Origin: Nocardioides stalactiti
Lineage (GTDB): Bacteria; Actinomycetota; Actinomycetes; Propionibacteriales; Nocardioidaceae
Length of the DNA stretch: 37,721 nucleotides
NCBI RefSeq assembly: GCF_014180715.1
Contig: NZ_JACEFC010000035.1
Coordinates: forward strand, 1-37,721
Direction: 5' to 3'
Part shown: positions 14,915 through 22,597 of the stretch, piece by piece
How the letters are laid out: each line of letters starts with the position of its first letter
How positions within the stretch are numbered: position 1 is the stretch's first letter
Made by a program: the position numbers and the translations under genes
Notes under the pieces: generated by a model
Told to the model about the DNA's origin: nothing
The model's database searches: none
Seen by the model: only the letters and a program-made list of their open reading frames with translations

Positions 14915-16939
14915 ATGCCGCCGCAGGCGCAACAGGAAGCGCAGGCCACGACGCCGCGACGACTTTTCGCGTTGCGGATCGTCACGGTGCTGAGCCTCGC
15001 CGCCGGGACCATCTACCTCACCTGGCGGTGGGGGTGGTCGATCAACTGGGACTACTGGTGGATCGCGCTCCCCCTGGTCCTCGCCGAGACCTACGCGCTC
15101 GTCGACGGCTTCTTGTTCGCATTCACCATCTGGCGCATCAAGCGGCGCGGCGACGCTCCCCCGCCCGACCCCGAGGCGACCGTCGACGTCTTCATCACGA
15201 CCTACAACGAACCGGTCGACCTGGTCATGGTGACCGCGCTGGCGGCCCTGGAGATCGCCTGGCCGCACGAGACCTACATCCTCGACGACGGCGCCCGACC
15301 CGAGATGGAGGCGGCCGCCAGGGCCGCCGGCATCGGCTACCTGGTCCGCAGCGGTGACTGGGCAGGTCGGCCCCGCCACGCCAAGGCCGGCAACCTCAAC
15401 AACGCGCTGCTCCAGACCCACGGCGAGTTCCTCCTCATCCTCGACGCCGACCAGATCCCCAAGCCCGAGATCCTGCACCGGACGCTCGGCTGGTTCGAGG
15501 ACCCGGACATGGCTCTGGTCCAGACCCCGCAGTGGTTCAGCAACGTCACCGACACCGATCCGCTCGGCAGCCAGGCGCCCCTCTTCTACGGTCCGATCCA
15601 GCAGGGCAAGGACGGCTGGAACGCCGCCTTCTTCTGCGGCTCCAACGCCGTCATCCGCCGTGAGGCGCTGATGCGGCTCGGCATCACCGGCTACGTCCGG
15701 GCCGTCGAGTCGGCGGTCCGCGCCGCGCTCGAGACCTCCAGCCGGATCCTGGCGCGCGCCGCCCGCAAGGTGCGCAAGGACGACCCGGAGACCGCCGCGG
15801 CGATCCGGATGGTCCGCGAGGGCGTGCGGGCCGCGCTCGCCGACCTCGACGGCGGCGCGGCGTACGGCGACGTCACCTACCGGTTCCAGGAGACGGTGCG
15901 GCAGGCCGGCCGGTCCGTCGTGGACCGCGACCTGGCGGCGATCCACGCCGACCTCATGGAGATGGGCTTCACCGAGGACATCGGCATCCTCATGGATCCC
16001 GTCACCGGCATCCCGACGGTGCAGGAGGACGTGCTCGAGGAGCTCGCCACCCGTGACCTCTCGCCGCTCGCGGCGCTGGAGGAGGTCGCCGAGATCATGC
16101 GGGCCGTCGACGTCACCCGCAGCAACGAGGCGCAGCCGGTGATGCCGATGGCGATCGTGTCGGTCACCGAGGACATGGCGACCTGCATGGAGCTGCACGC
16201 CTCGGGGTGGAAGTCGGCCTACCACCACGAGGTCCTCGCCACCGGCCTCGCCCCCGAGGACCTCGGCACCATGCTCAAGCAGCGGTTGCGCTGGGCGCAG
16301 GGCACGCTGCAGGTGCTCCTCAAGGACAACCCCCTGCGCAAGAGGGGCCTCACCGGCGGCCAGCGGCTCATGTACTTCGCGACGATGTGGAGCTACCTCT
16401 CCGGGTTCGCTGCGCTCGCCTACCTGCTGGCCCCGGTCCTCTACCTGACCCTCGGGATCCTCCCGGTCCACGCCTACGGCCTCACCTTCCTCGCGCTGTT
16501 CACGCCGTACTTCCTGCTCAACCAGCTGATGTTCGGGATCGTCGGCTACGGCGTGAGGACCTGGCGCGGCCACCAGTACTCGCTGGCGCTCTTCCCGGTC
16601 TGGATCAAGGCCTGCACCACAGCGGCGGGCAACGTCTGGTTCGGCAAGGAGCTCGGGTTCATCGTGACGCCCAAGGTGCGCGACGGCGGGAAGCAGCCCT
16701 TTCCGTACCGGTTGATCTGGCCACAGCTGCTGGCGATGGCGCTCCTGGTCGTCGCCGTGTTCTGCGCCGTCGTCCTCCTCATGACGACCGACGAGCTGTC
16801 GATCATCGGGGTGGGCGTCAACACGGCGTGGGTCGCGTACGACCTCGTGGTCCTCAGTGTCATCATCGAAGCGGGGCTCTTCCGTGCCCCCGATCCCGCG
16901 CCGAGTGGCGAACAGACCGACGAGGAGCTGGTTTCCTGA
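14915..16939 (+). CDS. Cellulose-synthase-like family 2 glycosyltransferase with a large helical insertion
   Basis: A 674-residue processive glycosyltransferase of the BcsA type in the inner membrane. Two N-terminal helices (about 19-37, 48-70) precede the GT-A domain. Catalytic motifs in order are VDVFITTYNEP (91-100), DDG (124-126), DAD (177-179), TED (418-420) and QRLRW (456-460). Five to six C-terminal helices follow, with the gating-loop motif FIVTPK at 582-587. Two features are odd. About 155 residues (258-413), largely helical and rich in Ala, Arg and Glu, are inserted between CGSNAVIRREAL and VTEDM, which in BcsA are about 10 residues apart. The PilZ cyclic-di-GMP domain of BcsA is missing. 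The TGA overlaps the ATG of the STAS gene (TGATG). The product is a beta-glycan by inference; no BcsB-like partner is seen. Confidence 0.9.
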   Translation: MPPQAQQEAQATTPRRLFALRIVTVLSLAAGTIYLTWRWGWSINWDYWWIALPLVLAETYALVDGFLFAFTIWRIKRRGDAPPPDPEATVDVFITTYNEPVDLVMVTALAALEIAWPHETYILDDGARPEMEAAARAAGIGYLVRSGDWAGRPRHAKAGNLNNALLQTHGEFLLILDADQIPKPEILHRTLGWFEDPDMALVQTPQWFSNVTDTDPLGSQAPLFYGPIQQGKDGWNAAFFCGSNAVIRREALMRLGITGYVRAVESAVRAALETSSRILARAARKVRKDDPETAAAIRMVREGVRAALADLDGGAAYGDVTYRFQETVRQAGRSVVDRDLAAIHADLMEMGFTEDIGILMDPVTGIPTVQEDVLEELATRDLSPLAALEEVAEIMRAVDVTRSNEAQPVMPMAIVSVTEDMATCMELHASGWKSAYHHEVLATGLAPEDLGTMLKQRLRWAQGTLQVLLKDNPLRKRGLTGGQRLMYFATMWSYLSGFAALAYLLAPVLYLTLGILPVHAYGLTFLALFTPYFLLNQLMFGIVGYGVRTWRGHQYSLALFPVWIKACTTAAGNVWFGKELGFIVTPKVRDGGKQPFPYRLIWPQLLAMALLVVAVFCAVVLLMTTDELSIIGVGVNTAWVAYDLVVLSVIIEAGLFRAPDPAPSGEQTDEELVS

Positions 16940-17271
16940 TGCAGATCGAGCAGAGCGAGCGGGACGGCGTGGTGGTCCTGGCGACCTCCGGGCGGTTCAA
17001 CATGGTCTCGGCGCCCCGGATCAAGGCGCGCATCGACGAGACCGTCGCTGCCGGCAACGCGCGGATCGTCGTCGACCTCGCCGGGGTCGACTTCATCGAC
17101 TCCTCCGGGCTCGGCGCGCTCATCGGCGGCCTCAAGACGGCTCGGCAGGCCTCCGGCGACCTCCGGATCGCGGCCGCGGGCGACCAGGTCGTCACCGTCC
17201 TCAAGCTGACCAACCTCGATCGGATCCTCACGCCGTTCGACACCGTCGAAGCCGCCGTCGATGGATGGTGA
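16939..17271 (+). CDS. STAS-domain anti-sigma factor antagonist
   Basis: A 110-residue single STAS domain, beginning MQIEQSERDGVVVLATSGRF. The regulatory motif is DFIDSSGLGALIGGLK (51-66). Ser56, the second Ser of DSSGL, matches the phosphorylated Ser58 of SpoIIAA. KLTNLDRILTPFDTVEAAV is the typical C-terminal helix region. Unphosphorylated proteins of this family bind and sequester their cognate RsbW-like kinase or a target protein. The gene starts inside the stop codon of the glycosyltransferase gene and overlaps the kinase gene by 11 bases, so all are probably made in proportion. No alternative sigma factor is encoded in this operon, so the final target may be the glycosyltransferase itself or a distant sigma factor. 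Confidence 0.93.
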   Translation: MQIEQSERDGVVVLATSGRFNMVSAPRIKARIDETVAAGNARIVVDLAGVDFIDSSGLGALIGGLKTARQASGDLRIAAAGDQVVTVLKLTNLDRILTPFDTVEAAVDGW

Positions 17272-17671
17272 CGGCTACGACCTGAGCGGGTTCGCGGTGC
17301 CCGAGGGCATCGAGGAGCTCCACCACCTGCTGGAGCGGGTGGGCTCCGACCACCCCGACCTCGACGGCGGCGACCTGATGCTCTTCGAGACGGCCGTCAT
17401 CGAGATCGCCAACAACGTCGTCGAGCACGGCAGCCCACCCGGGGTGGGCTGGCGCTTCACCCTCGACGTGCTGCCCGACCGCCTCGAGGCGACGCTGTCC
17501 GACGACGGCAACGCCCACGTGGCCGACCTCGCGACCGAGATGCCGGGCGTCGACGCCGAGTCCGGCCGCGGCCTGCCCCTGGCCCACGCGATCCTCGACG
17601 AGATCTCCTACCAGCGGGTCGACGACATCAACCACTGGCACATGGTGCGCAGCCGTGCGGGGAGCAGCTGA
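17261..17671 (+). CDS. RsbW-like serine kinase/anti-sigma ATPase (HATPase_c_2)
   Basis: A 136-residue GHKL-fold ATP-binding protein. The N-box is ETAVIEIANNVVEHG (43-57), with the Glu48-Asn52-His56 pattern that binds Mg-ATP. The G1 box is SDDG (80-83) and the G2 box is SGRGLPLAH (101-109). The length matches minimal RsbW/SpoIIAB-like kinases. Known relatives phosphorylate the Ser of a cognate STAS protein and, when free, bind a sigma factor or effector. The gene overlaps the STAS gene by 11 bases at the 5' end, and its TGA shares bases with the phosphatase ATG (TGATG). This fixed order of antagonist, kinase and phosphatase is a complete partner-switching set. Confidence 0.91.
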   Translation: MDGDGYDLSGFAVPEGIEELHHLLERVGSDHPDLDGGDLMLFETAVIEIANNVVEHGSPPGVGWRFTLDVLPDRLEATLSDDGNAHVADLATEMPGVDAESGRGLPLAHAILDEISYQRVDDINHWHMVRSRAGSS

Positions 17672-18861
17672 TGCCGGGTCTGCAGATCGAGGACGAGGAC
17701 GAGCGGCTCGCAGCGATTCGCGCGCTCAACCTCTTCAACACCGCGCCCGAGGAGCGGTTCGACCGCGTCGTCCGGCTGGCGCAGCACATCTTCAACGTGC
17801 CTTACGTCGCGATCAACCTGGTCGGCGAGCACGAGCACTTCACCAAGGCGGCCGCCGGGGACCTGTTCGGGGCCCCGATGTCGACGCTGCCGCGCGAGGA
17901 GTCCCTCTGCTCGGTCGCGATCGAGAGCGACCGGACTCTGGAGATCACCGACATCCGGTCCGACGAGCGGTTCACCGACCATCCGTTGCGGGACAACGCG
18001 GAGCTGGGCTACTACGCCGGCGCGCCGCTGCGGACGCCGGGCGGGCAGCGGGTCGGCTCGCTGTGCCTCATCGACAACGACTCGAGGCGAGCGCTCTCCG
18101 TCGGCGAGCAGGCGATGCTGCGTGACCTGGCCAGCTGGGTGGAGCGGGAGCTCGCCACCGGGGCAGACCTGGAGCAGGGCTCGGAGGTCCAGCGGCGGCT
18201 GCTGCCCCGGAGCATCCCGGACCTCCCGGGTTGGGAGGTCGCCGGCCGTTGCGTCCAGGCCGGCGCCGTCGGCGGCGACTTCTACGACTGGCTGGTGCTG
18301 GAGCGGTCGGGCAACGTCCAGGTCGCCCTGGCCGACGTGATGGGCAAAGGGCTCCAGGCCGCGTTGCTCGCCGCCGGCGTCCGCGCGATCCTGCGCGGCA
18401 CCTCGCCGCACAACAGCCTGGCGGCGAGCATCAGGCGCGTCGCCGACGACATGGTCGGCGACCTCGACGAGCTCGGCAGCTTCGTCACCTTCTTCGCCGC
18501 GCGGTTCCGCCCGGAGGACGGTGCAGTGGAGTACGTCGACGCCGGGCACGGCCTGGCGTTCATCATCGGGCCGGACCGCGAGGTCCACCTCGAGAGCGAG
18601 GGCCTGCCGATCGGCGCCCTCCCCGACGAGCAGTGGGAGATCCACGAGGACCGGGTCGGCCCCGGCGAGGCGCTGGTGATCGTCAGCGACGGCTTCCTCG
18701 ACGTCCACGGCGACCACGGGACGGTGATGGACGTCATCCAGGAGGCCCTGGGACGCACCGAGGGTGCCGATGCGCTGGCCGCGGAGCTGGCGCGTGGGGC
18801 GCTCGGCAAGGCGACGACCGACGACGTCACGGTCGTCGTCGTACGCCGCAGCGCCGCCTGA
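17671..18861 (+). CDS. GAF-domain PP2C-type serine phosphatase (SpoIIE/RsbU-like)
   Basis: A 396-residue cytoplasmic sensor phosphatase. Residues about 10-160 form a GAF domain (ERFDRVVRLAQHIFNVPYVAINLV; APLRTPGGQRVGSLCLID). A linker helix (EVQRRLLPRS, 172-181) leads into the SpoIIE-type PP2C domain. Its metal-binding acidic residues are in GGDFYD (201-206), ADVMGKG (221-227), VSDGFLD (338-344) and TTDDVTVVVV near the C-terminus. By family it would dephosphorylate the phospho-STAS protein encoded upstream when the GAF domain senses a ligand or redox state, switching the partner complex. No membrane helix is seen. The coupled start (TGATG) ties it to the kinase. Its GAF ligand is unknown. Confidence 0.93.
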   Translation: MPGLQIEDEDERLAAIRALNLFNTAPEERFDRVVRLAQHIFNVPYVAINLVGEHEHFTKAAAGDLFGAPMSTLPREESLCSVAIESDRTLEITDIRSDERFTDHPLRDNAELGYYAGAPLRTPGGQRVGSLCLIDNDSRRALSVGEQAMLRDLASWVERELATGADLEQGSEVQRRLLPRSIPDLPGWEVAGRCVQAGAVGGDFYDWLVLERSGNVQVALADVMGKGLQAALLAAGVRAILRGTSPHNSLAASIRRVADDMVGDLDELGSFVTFFAARFRPEDGAVEYVDAGHGLAFIIGPDREVHLESEGLPIGALPDEQWEIHEDRVGPGEALVIVSDGFLDVHGDHGTVMDVIQEALGRTEGADALAAELARGALGKATTDDVTVVVVRRSAA

Positions 18862-18877
18862 CCGGCGAGGTGCGCGC

Positions 18878-19603
18878 GTGCCGATGACGCTCGCCCACCC
18901 GGCCGCCGTGCTGCCGCTCGGCAGGACCGGGCTGCCGATGACGGCGCTCGCGGTCGGGTCGATGGTGCCGGACATCCCGTTGTTCCTGGGCTGGGTCCAC
19001 GGGTACGACGTCACCCACAGCCTGCTCGGCATCCTCGTCGTCGACGTCGTGCTGACGATCGGCGTCGTGGCGCTGTGGACGGTCCTGCTGCGCGACGCCG
19101 TCGTCGACCTGGCACCGGCCGGAGTCCGCGAGCGGCTGGCCGAGCGCGGCCGGCTCACCGCGCGGCAGTGGCTGCTGGTGCCGCTCGCGGGCTCGATCGG
19201 CGCGGCGACCCACTTCGCCTGGGACTCCTTCACCCACCCCGGCCGCTGGGGCCCCGAGCACATCGCCTGGCTACGAGCCGATCACGCCGGACTGCCGGGC
19301 CTGAAGTGGGCGCAGTACGCCTCCGGGGTCCTCGGGCTCGCGGTGGTGACCTGGGCCGCCGTCCGTCACCTGCGCTCGCTCGCCCCCGCGCGTGACCCGC
19401 GGGTCCCGCGCGTGCTCCCCCGCGAGGTGCTGCCGGCCGTCCTGCTCGCCGCAGCCGCCGTCGGCCTGGTGTCCGCAGCGCGCAGCATCCCCCAGGGCTT
19501 CCACGCGATGGCGTTCAACGGCGTCGTCGACAGCCTGATCGCCGTGACCGTCCTCGGCGTGGGTGCCTGCCTGGTCTGGCAGGCCGTCCGTCAGTCCAGG
19601 TAG
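18878..19603 (+). CDS. DUF4184 family membrane protein
   Basis: A 241-residue integral membrane protein of the DUF4184 type. Start GTG 18878 is chosen because GCGAGG lies seven bases upstream; an in-frame ATG six bases later is too far from it. Family signatures are [11 protein letters not shown] at the N-terminus, [18 protein letters not shown], and [21 protein letters not shown] (about 103-123). The His and Asp residues at membrane borders resemble metal-dependent membrane hydrolases, but no function is established for the family. It lies 16 bases after the phosphatase gene, so it may belong to the glycosyltransferase/partner-switching operon. Its last 13 bases overlap the 3' end of rpoD on the opposite strand. 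Confidence 0.85.
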   Translation: MPMTLAHPAAVLPLGRTGLPMTALAVGSMVPDIPLFLGWVHGYDVTHSLLGILVVDVVLTIGVVALWTVLLRDAVVDLAPAGVRERLAERGRLTARQWLLVPLAGSIGAATHFAWDSFTHPGRWGPEHIAWLRADHAGLPGLKWAQYASGVLGLAVVTWAAVRHLRSLAPARDPRVPRVLPREVLPAVLLAAAAVGLVSAARSIPQGFHAMAFNGVVDSLIAVTVLGVGACLVWQAVRQSR

Positions 19604-21090
19604 TCGCGCAGGACCTGGCTGCGGGACGGGTGGCGCAGCTTCGACATCGTCTTGGACTCGATCTGGCGGATCCGCTCGCGGGTCACGCCGTAGACCTTGC
19701 CGATCTCGTCGAGGGTCTTGGGCTGGCCGTCGGTGAGGCCGAACCGCATCGACACCACGCCCGCCTCGCGCTCGGAGAGCGTGTCGAGGACGGCGTGCAG
19801 CTGCTCCTGGAGGAGCGTGAACGAGACCGCGTCGGCCGGGACGATCGCCTCGGAGTCCTCGATCAGGTCGCCGAACTCCGAGTCGCCGTCCTCACCCAGG
19901 GGGGTGTGCAGCGAGATCGGCTCACGACCGTACTTCTGGACCTCGACGACCTTCTCCGGGGTCATGTCGAGCTCCTTGGCGAGCTCCTCCGGGGTGGGCT
20001 CGCGCCCGAGGTCCTGCAGCATCTGGCGCTGGACGCGGGCCAGCTTGTTGATGACCTCGACCATGTGGACCGGGATCCGGATGGTGCGGGCCTGGTCGGC
20101 CATCGCGCGGGTGATCGCCTGGCGGATCCACCACGTCGCGTAGGTCGAGAACTTGTAGCCCTTGGTGTAGTCGAACTTCTCGACCGCGCGGATCAGACCG
20201 AGGTTGCCCTCCTGGATCAGGTCCAGGAACAGCATGCCGCGGCCGGTGTAGCGCTTGGCGAGCGAGACGACGAGACGCAGGTTGGCCTCGAGCAGGTGGT
20301 TCTTGGCGCGGCGGCCGTCCTCGGCGATCCACTCCAGCTCCTCGAGGAGCTTGGGGCTGATCTTGCCGCCGCGAGCGAGCTTCTCGTCGGAGAAGAGGCC
20401 GGCCTCGATCCGCTTGGCGAGGGAGACCTCCATCTCGGCGTTGAGGAGCGGGACCTTGCCGATCTGCTTGAGGTAGTCCTTGACGGGGTCGGCGGTCGCG
20501 CCGGCGACCATGACCTGCTGGGCCGGCTCGTCGGTGTCGTCGGCCGTGGAGACCACGAACGACGAGGTGGCCGAGGCCTCTTCCTCGTCCGCCTTGATGG
20601 TCGGGTCGGTGGCGACGTCCTGCTCGAACTGCTCGTCGGCGATGTCCGGGAGGACCTTCTTGCCGTCGGGGCCGACCGCGGGGACGACGACCGCGGCAGG
20701 CGCCGCAGCGGCCTTCTTCGCCGGCGCGGCCTTCTTGGCGGGCGCGGCCTTCTTGGCGGGAGCAGCCTTGGCGGCGGGCTCCTCAGCGGCAGGGGCCGCG
20801 GCGGCCTTCTTGGCCGGCGCCGCCTTCTTCGCCGTGCTGGCGGTGGCGGTCTTGCGCGTGCTCGTCGCGGCGACGGCGCGGCTGGTCGCCGGGACGGCGA
20901 CCGTGATGCCGAGGCCGGCGAGGTGCCCCAGGAACGACTTCAGGTACGGCGCGGCCACGTCGGCCGACGCGCACGCCTGTCGGACATCCTCAGGACTCAC
21001 GCTGCCCATCGGCTGGGCCCGGTCGATCAGGGCGACGATGGCGGGGTGCTCCAGCACCGCAGCAGGAACCTTGCGCGCGTTCGACGACAC
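19591..21090 (-). CDS. rpoD: Principal RNA polymerase sigma factor (RpoD/HrdB/SigA type)
   Basis: A 499-residue group 1 sigma factor. GTG at 21090 is chosen because AGAGG lies five bases upstream and the protein then starts [18 protein letters not shown]; longer frames add unconserved residues. Residues about 55-145 are a Lys/Ala/Pro-rich low-complexity region with AAPAKK repeats, typical of actinobacterial HrdB/SigA. Region 1.2 starts near [16 protein letters not shown]. Region 2 contains [27 protein letters not shown] and the -10 recognition helix [14 protein letters not shown]. Region 3 has IRIPVHMVE, and region 4 has [25 protein letters not shown]. The C-terminus LRDYLD is canonical. The gene is convergent and overlapping with the DUF4184 gene. 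It directs housekeeping transcription. Confidence 0.95.
   Translation of the reverse strand: MSSNARKVPAAVLEHPAIVALIDRAQPMGSVSPEDVRQACASADVAAPYLKSFLGHLAGLGITVAVPATSRAVAATSTRKTATASTAKKAAPAKKAAAAPAAEEPAAKAAPAKKAAPAKKAAPAKKAAAAPAAVVVPAVGPDGKKVLPDIADEQFEQDVATDPTIKADEEEASATSSFVVSTADDTDEPAQQVMVAGATADPVKDYLKQIGKVPLLNAEMEVSLAKRIEAGLFSDEKLARGGKISPKLLEELEWIAEDGRRAKNHLLEANLRLVVSLAKRYTGRGMLFLDLIQEGNLGLIRAVEKFDYTKGYKFSTYATWWIRQAITRAMADQARTIRIPVHMVEVINKLARVQRQMLQDLGREPTPEELAKELDMTPEKVVEVQKYGREPISLHTPLGEDGDSEFGDLIEDSEAIVPADAVSFTLLQEQLHAVLDTLSEREAGVVSMRFGLTDGQPKTLDEIGKVYGVTRERIRQIESKTMSKLRHPSRSQVLRDYLD
20711..20764. repeat. 18-bp tandem repeat within rpoD (AAPAKK-coding)
   Basis: Three near-identical 18-bp units, with two more degenerate copies at 20804-20839. 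They encode Ala/Pro/Lys-rich repeats of the sigma factor N-terminus. Copy number is likely to vary between strains by slippage, as in other actinobacterial sigA/hrdB genes. Confidence 0.7.
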
Positions 21091-21217
21091 GAACACCTCT
21101 CGATACAGCGGAGAAACTGACAACAGGGCGCGGCCCAGCCCGGAGGCGTCAAGACCGCGGGTCTCATTCTGCCACGCAGGTGGGTGTCCCCCGCACACCG
21201 GGCGGCACCTCGGCTCG
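21091..21217 (-). promoter_or_regulatory. rpoD upstream region, no confident promoter
   Basis: The 127 bases between the enoyl-CoA hydratase-like gene and rpoD must hold the rpoD promoter or promoters. TTGACG occurs on the minus strand (21152-21147), but no TANNNT box lies 16-19 bases after it. CAGAAT further upstream is the best -10-like string. No GGGAAT-N18-GTT motif is present, unlike upstream of DUF7455. Confidence 0.3.
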
Positions 21218-22009
21218 CTAGCCCCCGGCGAGCGCGCGGAACCGGGCGACCTGGGCGGTCCGCTCGGCGAGCCGCTGGTCCTCCAGCGAGCGCGACGGCG
21301 CCTCCTGGAGCAGCCGCTTGGTCGCCGTGACGGCGCCGTGCACGTGGGCCGTCAACGCGTCGATGGTCGCGGCGAGCACGCCGTCGAGCTCAGCCGCCGG
21401 GACGACGACCTGGGCGAGCCCGATCTCCCCCGCCTCGTCACCGGGGACGAAGCGTGCCGTCGCGCAGATCTCCAGCGCCCGGGCGTAGCCGACCGCGTCG
21501 ACGAGCGGCTTGGTGCCGACCAGGTCGGGGACCAGGCCCAGCGCCGGCTCCTTCATGCAGAACCGGGCGTCCTCGGCCACGATCCGCAGGTCGCAGGACA
21601 GCGCCAGCTGGAAGCCGGCGCCGATCGCGTGCCCCTCGACGACCGCGATCGTGATGAAGCGCGGGTCGGCCAGCATCGCGAACGGGAGCTGATAGATCCC
21701 GATCTGGTCGATGATCTCCTGGTCGCTCGCGGCGAGGGTGGCGATGAAGTTGCCCTCCTCGTCGGTCTGGGACGGATCGAGCAGCGAGAGGTCGAGGCCG
21801 GCCGAGAACGTGCCGCCGGCCCCGCGCACCACGACGACCCGGACCTCGGGCCCGAGCTCGCCGAGGATCCGCGCCATGCCGGCCCACATCCGCGGCACCT
21901 GGGCGTTGCGGACCTGGGGCCGGTCGAGCGTGATCGTGGCGACCGCACCCTCGACGGCCAGCTGGAGGCCCGCGTGCGCGAGCTCCTCCGCGCTGATCGC
22001 AGGAGCCAT
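21218..22009 (-). CDS. Enoyl-CoA hydratase/isomerase-family protein (atypical active site)
   Basis: A 263-residue crotonase-fold protein. The oxyanion-hole motifs are [15 protein letters not shown] (63-77) and [17 protein letters not shown] (124-140). The second catalytic Glu is kept as Glu154 in CMKEPALG. The position of the first (Glu144 of rat enoyl-CoA hydratase, in GGGCE) is Gln134 here. Crotonases that lack one Glu often do reactions other than hydration, for example isomerisation, hydrolysis or dehalogenation, so the reaction is uncertain. It is the last gene of the TetR-led operon; its ATG overlaps the TGA of the DUF4334 gene (TGATG). It presumably acts on the CoA ester formed from the product of the upstream oxidative steps. 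Confidence 0.88.
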   Translation of the reverse strand: MAPAISAEELAHAGLQLAVEGAVATITLDRPQVRNAQVPRMWAGMARILGELGPEVRVVVVRGAGGTFSAGLDLSLLDPSQTDEEGNFIATLAASDQEIIDQIGIYQLPFAMLADPRFITIAVVEGHAIGAGFQLALSCDLRIVAEDARFCMKEPALGLVPDLVGTKPLVDAVGYARALEICATARFVPGDEAGEIGLAQVVVPAAELDGVLAATIDALTAHVHGAVTATKRLLQEAPSRSLEDQRLAERTAQVARFRALAGG

Positions 22010-22584
22010 CAGCGGTCGGCCTGGAGGATGAAGACGTACGGCGTCGAGCCGCGCAGGTCCATCACACCGAGCAGGGTGTCGTCGTCGACACGTCGGAAGA
22101 AGTCGATGATCGGGAGGTGGTCGTAGACCATCCCGGCGGTCACGACGCCGCGGTACTCGACCGCGCGCAGGCGCGCACGGTGCTTCGAGGTCTTGATCGC
22201 GGGCTTGAGCGCACCGACGGCCGAGTGAGCACGGTTGACGACGGCCGACGGCACCTTGGACGCGACTCCGAGCGGCATCTTGCGGGGCTCGACCGGGAAG
22301 ATGTCACCGCCGTGGCTCTTGAAGAGCAACGGGTGGACGTGGTCGACGTCGTCGAACTGCTTGCCGTACCAGCCGGACGCCGCGAGCAGGCCGTCCATCT
22401 CGTGGCCGGTGAAGAGCTCACGCCCCCGGTAGCGGCCGGTCATCTCGGCGGGCGCGACAGCCGGCAGCGAGTCGAAGAAGGCCAGCGCCGTGGCACCGTC
22501 GGTGCCGCGCTCGAGCTCGGCGAGGCGCTCGGTGGCGGTCGCGGTGGTCGGCGCGGTCCTGGTGGTCTTGGTGGTCTTGGGCAT
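22009..22584 (-). CDS. DUF4334 (GXWXG-type) domain protein
   Basis: A 191-residue protein. A Thr/Ala-rich N-terminus (MPKTTKTTRTAPTTATATER) leads into a GXWXG-like domain: TGRYRGRELFTGHEMDGLLAASGWYGKQFDDVDHVHPLLF. The DUF4334 domain follows, with LRAVEYRGVVTAGMVYDHLPIIDFFRRVDDDTLLGVMD. The first motif is GRYRG, not GxWxG. The ATG at 22584 has GGAAGGA upstream. Its function is unknown. Family members are small calycin-like beta proteins often placed next to oxidoreductases, so a role in binding or presenting a lipophilic intermediate is an inference. It lies between the GMC oxidoreductase and the crotonase-family gene in the TetR-led operon. Confidence 0.85.
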   Translation of the reverse strand: MPKTTKTTRTAPTTATATERLAELERGTDGATALAFFDSLPAVAPAEMTGRYRGRELFTGHEMDGLLAASGWYGKQFDDVDHVHPLLFKSHGGDIFPVEPRKMPLGVASKVPSAVVNRAHSAVGALKPAIKTSKHRARLRAVEYRGVVTAGMVYDHLPIIDFFRRVDDDTLLGVMDLRGSTPYVFILQADR

Positions 22585-22597
22585 GGGGGGTCCTTCC

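Noticed and set aside
13868..16573. A 901-codon minus-strand open frame across the EamA and glycosyltransferase genes
   Set aside because: It crosses two real plus-strand genes and a terminator, and its product is compositionally biased.
20711..20839. Tandem repeats as a possible CRISPR or mobile-element signature
   Set aside because: The units are in-frame 18-mers coding for the Ala/Lys-rich rpoD N-terminus, with no spacers.
21147..21152. TTGACG as the rpoD -35 box
   Set aside because: No TANNNT hexamer lies 16-19 bases downstream, so it cannot be supported as a promoter.
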